64,000 nt of DNA from Actinomycetota bacterium (GCA_021324355.1 JAJPJD010000018.1:1-64000); one strand, 5' to 3'. Positions 29,134 through 39,271 are shown, counted from the stretch's first letter. Program-made: numbers and translations. The notes: generated by a model not told the origin, from the sequence alone.

Positions 29134-30354
29134 CTAGCCGACTGCCGGCTCCTTGGGGAGACCGAGGGCCCGTTCGCCGATGATGTTGTGCTGGATCTCG
29201 CTCGTGCCCGAGAAGATCGTCCCTGCCCGGCTGCCGAGGAAGACCTGCTGCCAGCGGTCGGTGCGGTAGCCGGGACCCTCCGGACGAATCATCCCCTGGG
29301 CTCCGAGCAGGTTGATGGCGATGTTGCCGAACCGCTTGTGGTACTCGGACCAGAACAGCTTGTTCACGCTCGCCTCCGGGCCCGGCTCCCGCTTGGCCGC
29401 CAGGGTCGACAGCAGACGCAGGCCCGAGTACCGCATGAGCTGGACATGGGTGTAGGCCCAGGCGAGGTCCTGGCGGACGAGGGGATCCTTGTCGGCCGAG
29501 AGCTTGCGGGCGGTGTCGACCAGGTCCCAGAACTCGCGCTCGTAGCGGAGGTGCTGGGTCGTTGCCCGGCCGCCCCGCTCGTTGCCCAGCGTGGTCATTG
29601 CCACCCGCCAGCCGTTGTTGAGGCCGCCGATGACGTTGAACAACGGTGCTCGAGCACCGTCGATGAACTCCTGGCAGAACCCGCTCGCCCCGGACATCTG
29701 GCGCAGTGGCCGCAGGTCGATGCCGTTGCTCGAGCCATCCTCCCGCTTCATTGGGACGAGGACGTATGACAACCCTCGGTGCTTGGGGGCGTCGGGGTCG
29801 GTGCGGCACAGGATGAAGATCGTGTTGGCTCGGTGGGCGCCCGATGTCCACACCTTCTGGCCGGTGATGACCACCTCGTCACCGTCCACCACGCCGCGAG
29901 TCTCCACACCGGCGAGGTCCGACCCGTGGTCGGGCTCGGAGAACCCCTGGCAGTACCGGTCGGTCCCGTCGATGATCCGGGGCAGGAAGTACGCCTTCTG
30001 CTCTTCGGTCCCGTGGACGATGATCGAGGGGCCGACCAGCGACTCGCCCATGCCCCGGACCACCCTGGGCATGCCGGCCCGGTCGAACTCCTCGTTCAAG
30101 ATGGCCATCTCGACCCCCGACAGCCCCCGGCCCCCGACCTCTTCGGGCCATTGGGGACAGATCAGGCGCTCTTTGGCCAGGGCCGCCTCCCACTCGCTCC
30201 ACGCCGCCGCCCTGGTCTCGGACTCCGGCTCGGCCTGGCCGGCGTACCCGGCCATCTCGTCCTGGCCGGCCAGCTCCTCGATCCGGTGCTCAGCCAGGAA
30301 GGTCCTGATCTCGTCGCGGAAGGCTCGCAGTTCGGGTCCGAGGTCGAGTTCCAT
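29134..30354 (-). CDS. Acyl-CoA dehydrogenase
   Basis: MELDLGPELRAFRDEIRTFLAEHR; QGFSEPDHGSDLAGVETRGVVDGDEVVITGQKVWTSGAH; SGTSEIQHNIIGERALGLPKEP. Confidence 0.92.
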   Translation of the reverse strand: MELDLGPELRAFRDEIRTFLAEHRIEELAGQDEMAGYAGQAEPESETRAAAWSEWEAALAKERLICPQWPEEVGGRGLSGVEMAILNEEFDRAGMPRVVRGMGESLVGPSIIVHGTEEQKAYFLPRIIDGTDRYCQGFSEPDHGSDLAGVETRGVVDGDEVVITGQKVWTSGAHRANTIFILCRTDPDAPKHRGLSYVLVPMKREDGSSNGIDLRPLRQMSGASGFCQEFIDGARAPLFNVIGGLNNGWRVAMTTLGNERGGRATTQHLRYEREFWDLVDTARKLSADKDPLVRQDLAWAYTHVQLMRYSGLRLLSTLAAKREPGPEASVNKLFWSEYHKRFGNIAINLLGAQGMIRPEGPGYRTDRWQQVFLGSRAGTIFSGTSEIQHNIIGERALGLPKEPAVG

Positions 30355-30684
30355 GTTCCCCCCTTTCGCGGTGGACAATCCCAGAAATTAGCCCCTGATC
30401 GGCCTCCGCACACTTTGGACGAATCCCTGGTGGGAGGAGGTGGGAACGGTTTCGAGCGTGGGGTGGCGCGTTTGTTGGGGACCCAGTCGGGTATATCTGG
30501 GGTGGCGGGCACGTCCCGTCAGCCACAAGCGCACGCGGCCCCTGGTCCACCCCCCGGACTCCAGGGGTCGTTGCGCGTCGGGTCATGATCGGGGAGTGAT
30601 GCCGGGACCGGCTGGGTATGCGGACAAGGCCGTGATCCCGCCCCGTGTCCCCTCCGCCCCCGGCCGACGAACTCGGCTCCACCG

Positions 30685-32379
30685 GTGACCGGCGGCCCTG
30701 CGGCCGAGGCCTCGGGAGCCCCGGCCGGCCTTGAGGTCAGCGCCCAGGGGCTCGGGTCGCCAGCCCAGGCAGTCGCCCTCGCCACCCTGTGCGTGGTCCT
30801 GTTCCTCACGTTCCTCGACAACACGATCGTGAGTGTGGGGCTGGCCGACGTCCAGCAGAGCCTGCACGCCGGAGTCACGTCGCTTCAGTGGGTGGTGAAC
30901 GGCTACGCCCTCACCTTTGCTGCGTTCATGCTCGCCGCGGGGTCCCTCGGAGACCTGCTGGGGCGGCGCCGGGTGATGCTCGTCGGGATCGGCGTGTTCT
31001 GCGCCGGCTCGGTCCTGGCGGCGATGAGCCCCGACGTCGCCACGCTCATCGGTGGGCGGGTCGTGATGGGCCTGGGAGCGGCCGCTTCTGAGCCCGGGAC
31101 GCTGTCCATCCTCCGCCACGTCTACCCGGACCGCCGGACTCGGGCCGACGCCCTCGGGGTGTGGGCGGCGGTGGCGGGCCTGGCCCTGGCCCTGGGACCG
31201 GTGGTCGGCGGCGCCATGGTCGGTCTGAGCAGCTGGCGGGACATCTTTTGGTTCAACCTGTTCGTCGGGGTGGTCGCGTTCGCGATGTCGGTGGCCTTCG
31301 TCCCCGAGACCGCGGACCCACAAGGCCGCCGGATCGACGTGCCAGGGATCGCCCTCGGGGCGGTGGCGCTGGCCGCCGGGTCCTTCGCGGTGATCCAGGG
31401 AGAGGAGTCCGGCTACACGACCTGGTGGATCGTGGCCCTCTTCGCCTTGGCGGTGCTGAGCGCGGCGGTCTTCGTGGCGGTCGAGCGGAGGGTGGCGAGC
31501 CCCCTGGTCGAACCCTCCATGCTGGCAGTTCCCTCGGTCGCCGGAGCCAATGTGGTGGCCTTTGCGGCCTACTTCGGGATCTTCTCGATCTTCTTCTTCA
31601 CTGCGTTGTACCTGCAGGTGGTCGTGGGCGTGAGCCCCTACCGGACTGCCGTCGACTTCGTGCCCATGGCGGCGGCACTCATCGTCGCCTCGCTGTTCAC
31701 CGGCTGGTGGGTGGCTCGCTCTGGTCCGCGCCTGCCGATGACGGTCGGCTGCTTGTTGGCGGCAGCCGGCGTGCTCACGACCGGAGCGCTCCTCGACCCT
31801 CAGGTGGGCCTGGGGACCCTGGGCTGGGTCCTTCCGCTGGCGGGGGCGGGCTTCGGGATCGCCGCGGTGCCGATGGCCTCGACCCCGCTGTCGGTGGTCC
31901 CGCCCGAGCGTTCGGGGATGGCCGCGTCGGCAACGAACACCAGCCGGGAGCTTGGGGCGGTCTTCGGCGTGGCCGTCCTAGGGTCCATCGTGAACGCCCG
32001 GTTGACCGGCGACCTCGCCGTCAAGCTCCGAGCGATTGGGATCCCGCCCAAGTTCCAGGCTCTCGTCCTCCAGGCGGTGACCAGTGGCGGGCTTTCCTCC
32101 GGCCAGGCCGCTCGGGCCCAGCACTCGAGCAACGCCGCGGTGGCCCGGCTCGCCAGCCGGATCGTCCATGCCGCCTATGGGGCATTCGGCTCCGGACTGC
32201 ACACCTCGCTCGAAGTCGCCGGGGCGCTGCTGTGCCTGGCCGCGCTGGTCGCCGCCCTCACGGTGCGGCCGCGGATGCCTCCGGCCGAGGACGGCGTGGG
32301 TGCCGCCGCGGTCGGAGGACCATCCCCCCCGCCGCGTGAGGCGAGCCCGTCGGTGGACCGGCTCGCCACCGGGAGCTAG
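30685..32379 (+). CDS. MFS transporter, DHA2/EmrB-QacA type
   Basis: 14-TM-like; FLDNTIVSVGLADVQQSL, LQWVVNGYALTFAAFMLAAGSLGDLLGRRRVML. Confidence 0.9.
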   Translation: MTGGPAAEASGAPAGLEVSAQGLGSPAQAVALATLCVVLFLTFLDNTIVSVGLADVQQSLHAGVTSLQWVVNGYALTFAAFMLAAGSLGDLLGRRRVMLVGIGVFCAGSVLAAMSPDVATLIGGRVVMGLGAAASEPGTLSILRHVYPDRRTRADALGVWAAVAGLALALGPVVGGAMVGLSSWRDIFWFNLFVGVVAFAMSVAFVPETADPQGRRIDVPGIALGAVALAAGSFAVIQGEESGYTTWWIVALFALAVLSAAVFVAVERRVASPLVEPSMLAVPSVAGANVVAFAAYFGIFSIFFFTALYLQVVVGVSPYRTAVDFVPMAAALIVASLFTGWWVARSGPRLPMTVGCLLAAAGVLTTGALLDPQVGLGTLGWVLPLAGAGFGIAAVPMASTPLSVVPPERSGMAASATNTSRELGAVFGVAVLGSIVNARLTGDLAVKLRAIGIPPKFQALVLQAVTSGGLSSGQAARAQHSSNAAVARLASRIVHAAYGAFGSGLHTSLEVAGALLCLAALVAALTVRPRMPPAEDGVGAAAVGGPSPPPREASPSVDRLATGS

Positions 32380-32799
32380 GGGTCGAGGCGCGCCGAGGCG
32401 GTGCCGGACAAGACTCGGTCACCGGCCTCGTTGACGGTGACCACCGAGAAGCGGGCAACCTTTCCCTGGTCGGTGTCCTCGATCGCCTCGACGGTGGCGG
32501 TCGCGGTCAGCGTGTCGCCCGGCCACACCTGCTTTTCGAACCGGGCGCCGTAGGAGAGGAGACGCCCGTCGCCGGCCCAGTCTGTGAGCAGCCTCCCAGT
32601 GAGGCCCATGGTCAGCATCCCGTGGGCGAACACGGAGGGAAACCCGGCCACCTGGGTCGTGTACACCTCGTCGGTGTGGAGCGGGTTGTAGTCGCCCGAG
32701 GCCCCCGCGTACTGCACGATCTGGGTCCGAGAGAGGTTGGTGACGACGACCTCGCTGCGGGAGTCGCCGACCTTGAGCGCTGATGCCGACAGTGCCATG
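32376..32799 (-). CDS. MaoC-like (R)-hydratase/dehydratase
   Basis: YAGASGDYNPLHTDEVYTTQVAGFPSVFAHGMLTMGL hydratase 2 motif. Confidence 0.88.
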
Positions 32800-32806
32800 G
32801 TGCCTC

Positions 32807-33322
32807 CTAGCTGCGCTGGGCCGGGCCGCTGGTCCGCACCCCGACCCCCCGAGCCGTGACCACCAGGTTTCCCTGGGCGTCTCGCCACTCGGTGATGGTC
32901 TCGCTGAAGACCAGGTGGCCTGAGCGGCCCTCCCGTTCCCAGGTCTTGCCCTCCTTGTTGGTGGGCGTGAGGACGTCGCCCGGTCGGATTGGGCGGTGGT
33001 ACTCGAAGTGCTGCTCGGCGTGGAGGCCGACGCCGCCACCACCGCCTCTGCGGCCGCCGCCGGCTGCCTCCTCGGGCGGCGCGGCGTTGGAGCCGGTCGG
33101 TCCCTTGCCGGAGCCGAACCAGTACTGGCCGATCTTGGGCCGCAGGAAGTAGTCCGGGTTGAACTGGGCGCTGGCCTGGATGAAGGTCGGGGGGGCGATG
33201 ATCCCACCTACCTCGGTCGACCGAGCAGCTTCCTCGTCGTAGTAGACCGGATTGGGGTCACCGATCGCTCGGGCGAACATCATGATGTGGCCCGCCTCGA
33301 CCGGGAAGCTCCACTGCGCCAT
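32807..33322 (-). CDS. FAS1-like/MaoC N-terminal-type dehydratase subunit
   Basis: FARAIGDPNPVYYDEEAARSTEVGGIIAPPTFIQ; paired with adjacent MaoC gene. Confidence 0.85.
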   Translation of the reverse strand: MAQWSFPVEAGHIMMFARAIGDPNPVYYDEEAARSTEVGGIIAPPTFIQASAQFNPDYFLRPKIGQYWFGSGKGPTGSNAAPPEEAAGGGRRGGGGGVGLHAEQHFEYHRPIRPGDVLTPTNKEGKTWEREGRSGHLVFSETITEWRDAQGNLVVTARGVGVRTSGPAQRS

Positions 33323-33447
33323 CTTCCACCTCCTCGGGGATCGACCGCGCCTGGGCCGACCGGGCGGCCAGGCTAGTCCGTCGGCACCCACCCTAGAATC
33401 GGGCGCTCACGGAGGGGGCCTGAGGCCATGCCGGAGAGGAGGGCGCG

Positions 33448-34605
33448 GTGAACAGTGCCGACTTCGCCCAGAACGTCTCGGTCACAAAGGAGTTCGTCCG
33501 AGACCGGGTCGTGCCGGCCGAGGACGAGATCGAAGAACGTGACGCGGTCCCCGACGACATCCGCCAGAGCGCCAAGGACCTGGGGCTCTATGGCTTCGCG
33601 ATCCCGCAAGCCTACGGCGGGCTGGGCCTCAACCTGGAGGAGGAGGTCCAGCTGGTCTTCGAGCTCGGCTATACGACGCCCGCCCTCCGTTCGATGTTCG
33701 GGACCAACAACGGGATCGCCGGGCACGTCCTCCTGGAGGGCGGGACCGAGGACCAGAAGCGGGAGTGGCTCCCGAAACTGGCCAGCGGCGAGCTGACCGC
33801 CTCGTTCGCGCTCACCGAGGCCGAAGCCGGCTCCGACCCCTCGACCCTCACCACGAGGGCAGAACGGGACGGGGACACCTGGGTGCTGAACGGCTCGAAG
33901 CGGTACATCACCAACGCGCCGATTGCCGACGTCTTCATGGTCTTCGCCCGGACCGATGCCGCGGCGAAGGCGACCCGCGGCATCTCAACCTTTCTGGTCC
34001 CCCGGGACACCCCGGGGCTCACCGTCGGACCCAAGGACCGCAAGATGGGCCAGTCCGGTGCTTGGACGTCGGAGGTCTTCTTCGACGACGTGCGAGTCGA
34101 CGGCTCGGCGGTGGTGGGTGGCGAGGAGGGGGTCGGCCGGGGATATGCCACCGCCATGCGGTGCCTGGCCCACGGCCGCGCCCACATGGCGGCGTGCTGC
34201 GTGGGGCTGGCCAGCCGGCTGGTGGACGAGTCGGTCCGCTACGCGCAGGAGCGCCGCCAGTCGGGCCGTCCCATCGGCAGCTTCCAGCTGGTCCAGGGCC
34301 TCATCGCGGACTCAGTGACCGAGTACCTCGCCGGCCGGGCCCTCACCTTGGAGGTTGCAAGGGCCTACGACGCCGGCACCGATCGCAAGCTCGGGCCGTC
34401 GGCCGCCAAGTACTTCTGTTCGGAGATGGTCGGTCGGGTGGCCGACCGGGCGGTGCAGATCCACGGCGGCGCGGGGTACATGCGCGGGGTGCCGGTCGAG
34501 CGCTTCTATCGAGACGCCCGCCTGTTCCGCATCTTCGAGGGGACGAGCCAGATCCAGCAGATCATCATCGCCCGGGCCGCCCTCGGTGCTGCCGCCGACG
34601 GGTAG
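33448..34605 (+). CDS. Acyl-CoA dehydrogenase
   Basis: SFALTEAEAGSDPSTLTTRAERDGDTWVLNGSKRYITNAP; QIHGGAGYMRGVPVERFYRDARLFRIFEGTSQIQQ. Confidence 0.93.
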   Translation: MNSADFAQNVSVTKEFVRDRVVPAEDEIEERDAVPDDIRQSAKDLGLYGFAIPQAYGGLGLNLEEEVQLVFELGYTTPALRSMFGTNNGIAGHVLLEGGTEDQKREWLPKLASGELTASFALTEAEAGSDPSTLTTRAERDGDTWVLNGSKRYITNAPIADVFMVFARTDAAAKATRGISTFLVPRDTPGLTVGPKDRKMGQSGAWTSEVFFDDVRVDGSAVVGGEEGVGRGYATAMRCLAHGRAHMAACCVGLASRLVDESVRYAQERRQSGRPIGSFQLVQGLIADSVTEYLAGRALTLEVARAYDAGTDRKLGPSAAKYFCSEMVGRVADRAVQIHGGAGYMRGVPVERFYRDARLFRIFEGTSQIQQIIIARAALGAAADG

Positions 34606-34615
34606 GGTACCGGCC

Positions 34616-35829
34616 CTACTCGGGCGCCTCGAAGATCGCGGCGATGCCTTGACCGCCGCCGATGCACATGGTTTCGAGGCCCAGTCGAGCTCCTCGACGG
34701 TCCATTTCTCGCAGCAAGGTGGCCAAGATCCGGGCGCCAGTGGCACCGATCGGGTGCCCGAGCGAGATCCCCGAGCCGTTCACGTTGAGGCGATCGAAAT
34801 CGCGTTCGGCAAATCCCCACTCGCGGGTTACCGCAAGCACCTGAGCGGCGAACGCCTCGTTGAGCTCGATGAGGTCAATGTCGGCCAGCCGCAGTCCGGC
34901 CCTATCGAGCGCCTTTGCCGTCGCCGGCACCGGCCCGATGCCCATGGTGGCAGGCGGGACTCCGGCCACCGCCCAGGATCGGAGCTTGGCCAGCGGGCGG
35001 AGCTCGAGCTCGCGGGCGCGCTCAGGACTGGTCACCAGGCAGATCGCGGCCCCATCGTTCTGACCACTGGCATTGCCGGCGGTGACCGTCGCGTCGGGAT
35101 CTTCCCGGAGGCGGATGGGCCGCAGGGCCGCCAGCGACTCGAGCGAGGTATCGGCGCGTGGATGCTCGTCCACCTCGACCAGGGTGTCGCCACCCCGAGT
35201 GGTCACCGGCACCGGGACGATCTCGTCCTTGAAGCGGCCCTCGTGCTGGGCCGCCACCGCCCGCTGGTGTGAGCGCAGGGCCAGCTCGTCTTGCTCCTGG
35301 CGGGAGATCCCGTACTCGCGGCGGAGGTTCTCGGCCGTCTCGATCATCCCGCCCGGCACCGGGTAGCGCTCACCGCCTGCGGTGACCCGGCCCCGTGCAA
35401 GGCGATCGAACATGGTCACGTGCTCGGCCCGAGCCCCCCAGCGCATCGACGTGCTGTAGTACTCGACCTGGCTCATGGACTCGGCTCCCCCGGCCAGCAC
35501 CACGTCGGCCACTCCCGTCTGCACCTGCATGGCGGCATAGAGGATTGCCTGGAGGCCCGAGCCGCAACGGCGGTCGAGCTGGACCCCGGGGACGCTGACC
35601 GGGAGCCCAGCATCGAGCGCAGTCACCCGTCCGAGCGCTGGTGCCTCGCCGTTCGGGTACCCCTGGCCGAGTACGACGTCGTCGATCGCCTCCGGAGGCA
35701 GTCCGGTACGGGTCATGACCTCGGAGATGACGAGTGCACCGAGGCGCTGGACGGACACGTCCTTGAGCACCCCACCGAACCGACCGACCGGGGTCCGCAC
35801 CGGCTCGCAGATCACAACCTCTCGCATCG
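34616..35829 (-). CDS. Thiolase (acetyl-CoA acetyltransferase)
   Basis: VQLDRRCGSGLQAILYAAMQV, NGSGISLGHPIGATGARI, ETMCIGGGQGIAAIFE; start ATG 35829. Confidence 0.92.
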
Positions 35830-36089
35830 TCCCTCCTCGTTGCGCTCGGCAGCGGGCGTCGGGGTGCTCCGACCTCCCGGGCCAGTCCCATGGTGGCAGC
35901 GGTGAGAGCACGCACCCGGAGCTGGTTCTTTGGAGCGTAGTTGGGGGGCGATCGGGAAGGTCGACGTGCTGGTGGCACGCCGAGCACCTCGGCCTGGCCA
36001 GGTCTACGCTTGCGCACGCACCAGTGCGCGAGGGCGCGCTCGGGGGCACAGAATGGAGGCTGTCCGGAGCAGCCTTCAAAGGAGCAGCA

Positions 36090-36443
36090 TTGAGCGACCA
36101 CGACATCCGCATGGTTGTCCTGTCAACGGACAACCTCGATGAGTCGATCAAGTTCTACAGCGAGACCCTCGGCATGCCGCTCAAGTTTCGCGACGGCGGT
36201 CACTTCGCGGCGCTCGACGGTGGGTCGATCACCCTCGCGCTGGCGACGGCGGTGGATCACCCGATGCCTGGCCAGGTCGTCGTCGGCATCATGACCGACG
36301 ACGTCGATGGTGCCGCCCAAGCAGTCGAGGCCAACGGGGGCGCAATCGTGAAGGGCCCCTACGACGACGCGCACGAGCGTCGAGCCGTCGTCTACGACCA
36401 CAAGGGTAACGGCCTGGTCTTCTACCGTCCCCTGGCTCGGTAG
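36090..36443 (+). CDS. VOC (glyoxalase/bleomycin-resistance-like) family protein
   Basis: RMVVLSTDNLDESIKFYSETLGMPLKFRDG...VVYDHKGNGLVFYRPL; TTG start preceded by AAAGGAG. Confidence 0.8.
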   Translation: MSDHDIRMVVLSTDNLDESIKFYSETLGMPLKFRDGGHFAALDGGSITLALATAVDHPMPGQVVVGIMTDDVDGAAQAVEANGGAIVKGPYDDAHERRAVVYDHKGNGLVFYRPLAR

Positions 36444-36471
36444 TCCCTTTCGCTCCGTTCCGCAGCCAGCA

Positions 36472-36531
36472 GGTCGAACCCGAAGTCGACTGACTTCGCA
36501 TCGAGCAACGCTGGCGACGTCGGGTTCGAAC
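36472..36531. other. Nested inverted repeats downstream of VOC gene
   Basis: Outer GGTCGAACCCGA / TCGGGTTCGAAC (11/12); inner CGAAGTC-GACT-GACTTCG perfect 7-bp hairpin (36481-36498). Confidence 0.55.
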
Positions 36532-36738
36532 GCGTCGCACTCTTCGGTCGGATGCGGCTGGGTGTCGGCGTTGCACCGACCGCGCACGCGCTCGTCGAGG
36601 TTCATGGCTCGACATATACGGGCGTCCACGCGACCCGAGCCGACCCGCTGACCATTCGCCACTTCTCAGCCGGGCTCGTGTACAACCGGCGGTGCCGTCA
36701 CCGACCTGTTGGAGGTATGACCCTCTGGAGAGTCAGCA

Positions 36739-37314
36739 ATGACCCGGGGACACCAGCAAGGCGTCCGGTCGGTGCTCGACCAGAGCACCGACGTGATCGT
36801 GGCGGCGCGCCGAGGCGAGGAGTGGGCCCTCACCTCTCTCTACCGTTCGATCCAGCCGGCCCTGTTGCGCTATCTCGCCGCGTGTGCGCCCGAGGATGAT
36901 GAAGACCTCGCGATGGAGGTCTGGCTGGACGTGGCGGCAGCGCTGCCCCGGTTCTCGGGGAGCCTCGAGGACCTGAATCGGCTCGTCTTCACCATTGCGC
37001 GGCGGCGTGCCATCGACCATGGTCGCAAGCGGCGCCGACGCCGGACCGAACCTGTAGGTGTCGAGCGCTTCGAGCGCATTCCGGGCTCGATCGATCCCGA
37101 GGCCGTGGTGCTCGATTCCATGAGCGGCCACGAGGCCGCAAGGCTGATCCGCGAAGTGCTCACCCCAGAGCAGGCCGAGGTGGTGCTCCTTCGAGTGGTC
37201 GCCGGTCTGAGCGTTTCCGAGGTCGCGTCGGTTGTGGGCCGTCGGCCCAGCGCAATCAGCGTGATCCAGCATCGGGCCCTTCGTCGGCTGGCCGCCAGAC
37301 TGTCGGACCGCTGA
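36739..37314 (+). CDS. ECF-type RNA polymerase sigma factor
   Basis: Sigma-70 region 2 and region 4 patterns: EEWALTSLYRSIQPALLRYL, EDLAMEVWLDV, LTPEQAEVVLLRVVAGLSVSEVASVVGRRPSAISVIQHRALRRL. Confidence 0.88.
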   Translation: MTRGHQQGVRSVLDQSTDVIVAARRGEEWALTSLYRSIQPALLRYLAACAPEDDEDLAMEVWLDVAAALPRFSGSLEDLNRLVFTIARRRAIDHGRKRRRRRTEPVGVERFERIPGSIDPEAVVLDSMSGHEAARLIREVLTPEQAEVVLLRVVAGLSVSEVASVVGRRPSAISVIQHRALRRLAARLSDR

Positions 37315-37368
37315 CCAGCGTCGGCGTCGTCGACCACTGCGCCCAAGGATGGGGGTCATGGTTCGACG

Positions 37369-38289
37369 GTGAAAGATTTCCCGACCTCGGGCGATGTTCA
37401 TGGCATGGCGACCCGTCGCAGGCTCGATCACCGCGTTGCCGAGCGGATGCTGGCCGGGTGGATGGCCGACACGGACGTTCCCCCTGGGTGTTCGGCGGTG
37501 GACACCCTGTTGCGACGACTCCGGGTGGGAGGAGTCTGCGCGCCGCTCCCTCGAGAGGCGGAAACCATCTCTGCCATGCGGGCAGTGGTTCTTGGTCGGC
37601 CGGTGCCGGTCGAGGTTCCCCGGTGGCCACATCCGGTGAGAAAGGTCTTGGCAGCCAAGGTCGTCGGGGTCGCGGCGGCTGCAGTCCTGGGTGCCGCTGG
37701 GGCTGCGGCGGCCACCGGCAACCTGCCTGGCGGTCTCCAGTCAGCGGCCAAGGACGTGTTGGGGACCTTGGGGGTCAGCGTGCCGGGACCGACCAGTGCG
37801 GCATCCGGCGGTAGCGGGGCAGGTTCGACAATCGGCGGCAGCGGTACTGCCAGCACCGACTCGGGCGGTGGGCACACCGTGACCGTCAGTCAGTCCACGA
37901 CGTCGGCGGGGGACACCAACGGTGACGTCAACGGGAACGCCGGGCGCTGCCTCGCGGAGTCTGCGGCGAACGGCCAGTCGAGCTCGACGGTCTTGTCTTC
38001 CTCGGCCAGCTGTGGCGGCACCACGACTGCGGGACCACGCAGCACTGGTTCGACCACCCGCGTTGCCGGCCCGCCGGTGACGACGCCCGCCGGCCCGCCA
38101 GCCTCGACTCCAGCGTCGGGGATTGCGCCGGTCACGACGCCGAACTTGGGTTCGGCAGCGACGTCGAGTCCGGGCAGCGGCGCCGGATCGTCCGCTGCGA
38201 GCAGTGGGTCGACGCACGGGAGCGGCGCCGGTTCTGCCGGCAGCACCGCCTCGGCCGCTGGCGCTGGCGGCGAACGGGGGCGGCCGTGA
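37369..38289 (+). CDS. Membrane-anchored protein with Gly/Ser/Thr/Pro-rich C-terminus, downstream of sigma factor
   Basis: Cytoplasmic-like N-terminus, one TM (VLAAKVVGVAAAAVLGAAGAAAA), low-complexity extracytoplasmic tail; anti-sigma role inferred only from context. Confidence 0.6.
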   Translation: MKDFPTSGDVHGMATRRRLDHRVAERMLAGWMADTDVPPGCSAVDTLLRRLRVGGVCAPLPREAETISAMRAVVLGRPVPVEVPRWPHPVRKVLAAKVVGVAAAAVLGAAGAAAATGNLPGGLQSAAKDVLGTLGVSVPGPTSAASGGSGAGSTIGGSGTASTDSGGGHTVTVSQSTTSAGDTNGDVNGNAGRCLAESAANGQSSSTVLSSSASCGGTTTAGPRSTGSTTRVAGPPVTTPAGPPASTPASGIAPVTTPNLGSAATSSPGSGAGSSAASSGSTHGSGAGSAGSTASAAGAGGERGRP

Positions 38290-38525
38290 CCGTGTCGCGC
38301 CCCACGGCACCAGAACGGCTGTGTGACCGCGAACCCCATCCCGAGGAGCTCGCGGGTGGGGGCCGGTGCCTCCATGACCCCAGTACCCTTCCGGCGATGC
38401 TGCAGGCTGGGGCGAGTGAGCGCCAGGTCCTCTTCCTGGCACTCGAGGCCCTGGTTCGGGCGTTGCCGTCCGAGCCCGCCAGGTCGGGCCCCAAGGCGAG
38501 CGGCGAGGGCAACCGCCGGCGCTGA
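38286..38525 (+). CDS. Small hypothetical protein (79 aa), overlapping upstream stop by GTGA
   Basis: GTG start overlaps TGA of the preceding gene; no family recognised. Confidence 0.4.
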   Translation: MTVSRPTAPERLCDREPHPEELAGGGRCLHDPSTLPAMLQAGASERQVLFLALEALVRALPSEPARSGPKASGEGNRRR

Positions 38526-38744
38526 GTCGACGTCGGGGTGCGTTCCGATCGCAGCGCGGTGGCACCGGGGTTAGACCGCAAGTCCTTCGTTGCCACCCAC
38601 CAGCGGCCTCCGATGCACGGCCAGCGGGGTCAGCACGGTGGACGCCTCGGCCAGCACGGGCATCGGCGCTCGCCAGTCGTCTGCTTCGGTCTGCCAGAAC
38701 GACCGTCCATTGACCGGGAACCCGGGGTTGCGATAGGGAGGAAC

Positions 38745-39254
38745 ATGGCCCGGTATGCAGAATGCCCGAGCGTGGAGGTGGCAACCCACGTCGACGCCCC
38801 GGCCGACGTGGTGTGGTCGCTGTTGTGCGACGTGAACCTCCCGGCTCGGTTCTCCAACGAGTTCCTCGGAGCCGAGTGGCTAGACGGCGCGACCGGGCCG
38901 GTCCTGGGCGCCCGGTTCCGGGGCAAGAATCGCCACCCGGCCATCGGTGAATGGGAGTCGGTGAGCGTGGTGACCGCCTGCGAGCCCGAGCGGGTGCTCG
39001 AGTGGAGCGTGGGGGACCCGGACCGGCCAGCGGCGGTGTGGCGCTTCGAGATCGAGCCGGACGGGGCGGGGGTGACCCTTCGTCAGCGAGCCCGGATGGG
39101 ACCTGGCCGCTCTGGGCTGAGCGCCGCAATCGAGGCCAACCCGGACCGAGAGGAGCGGATCGTCGAGCGTCGCCTGGAGGAGTACCGGACCAATATGGAG
39201 GCCAACTTGCGCGGCATCAGTGCCCTTGCCCGCCAGGCTGTGCAGGCTGGCTGA
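38745..39254 (+). CDS. SRPBCC/polyketide cyclase-like protein
   Basis: SVEVATHVDAPADVVWSLLCDVNLPARFSNEFLGAEWLDG; GGAGGAAC upstream of ATG. Confidence 0.75.
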   Translation: MARYAECPSVEVATHVDAPADVVWSLLCDVNLPARFSNEFLGAEWLDGATGPVLGARFRGKNRHPAIGEWESVSVVTACEPERVLEWSVGDPDRPAAVWRFEIEPDGAGVTLRQRARMGPGRSGLSAAIEANPDREERIVERRLEEYRTNMEANLRGISALARQAVQAG

Positions 39255-39271
39255 TCGGGCGCCGGACCAGC

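Noticed and set aside
36440-36560. tRNA candidate around GGTTCGAAC
   Set aside because: T-loop-like string only; no acceptor stem, D-arm or anticodon arm, and the sequence is better explained as an inverted repeat.
38160-38280. Tandem DNA repeats / CRISPR-like array
   Set aside because: Repetition is codon-level Gly/Ser/Ala low complexity, not spaced direct repeats.
37741-39129. 462-aa minus-strand ORF
   Set aside because: Antisense to the low-complexity membrane protein; Arg/Pro/Gly-rich artefact.
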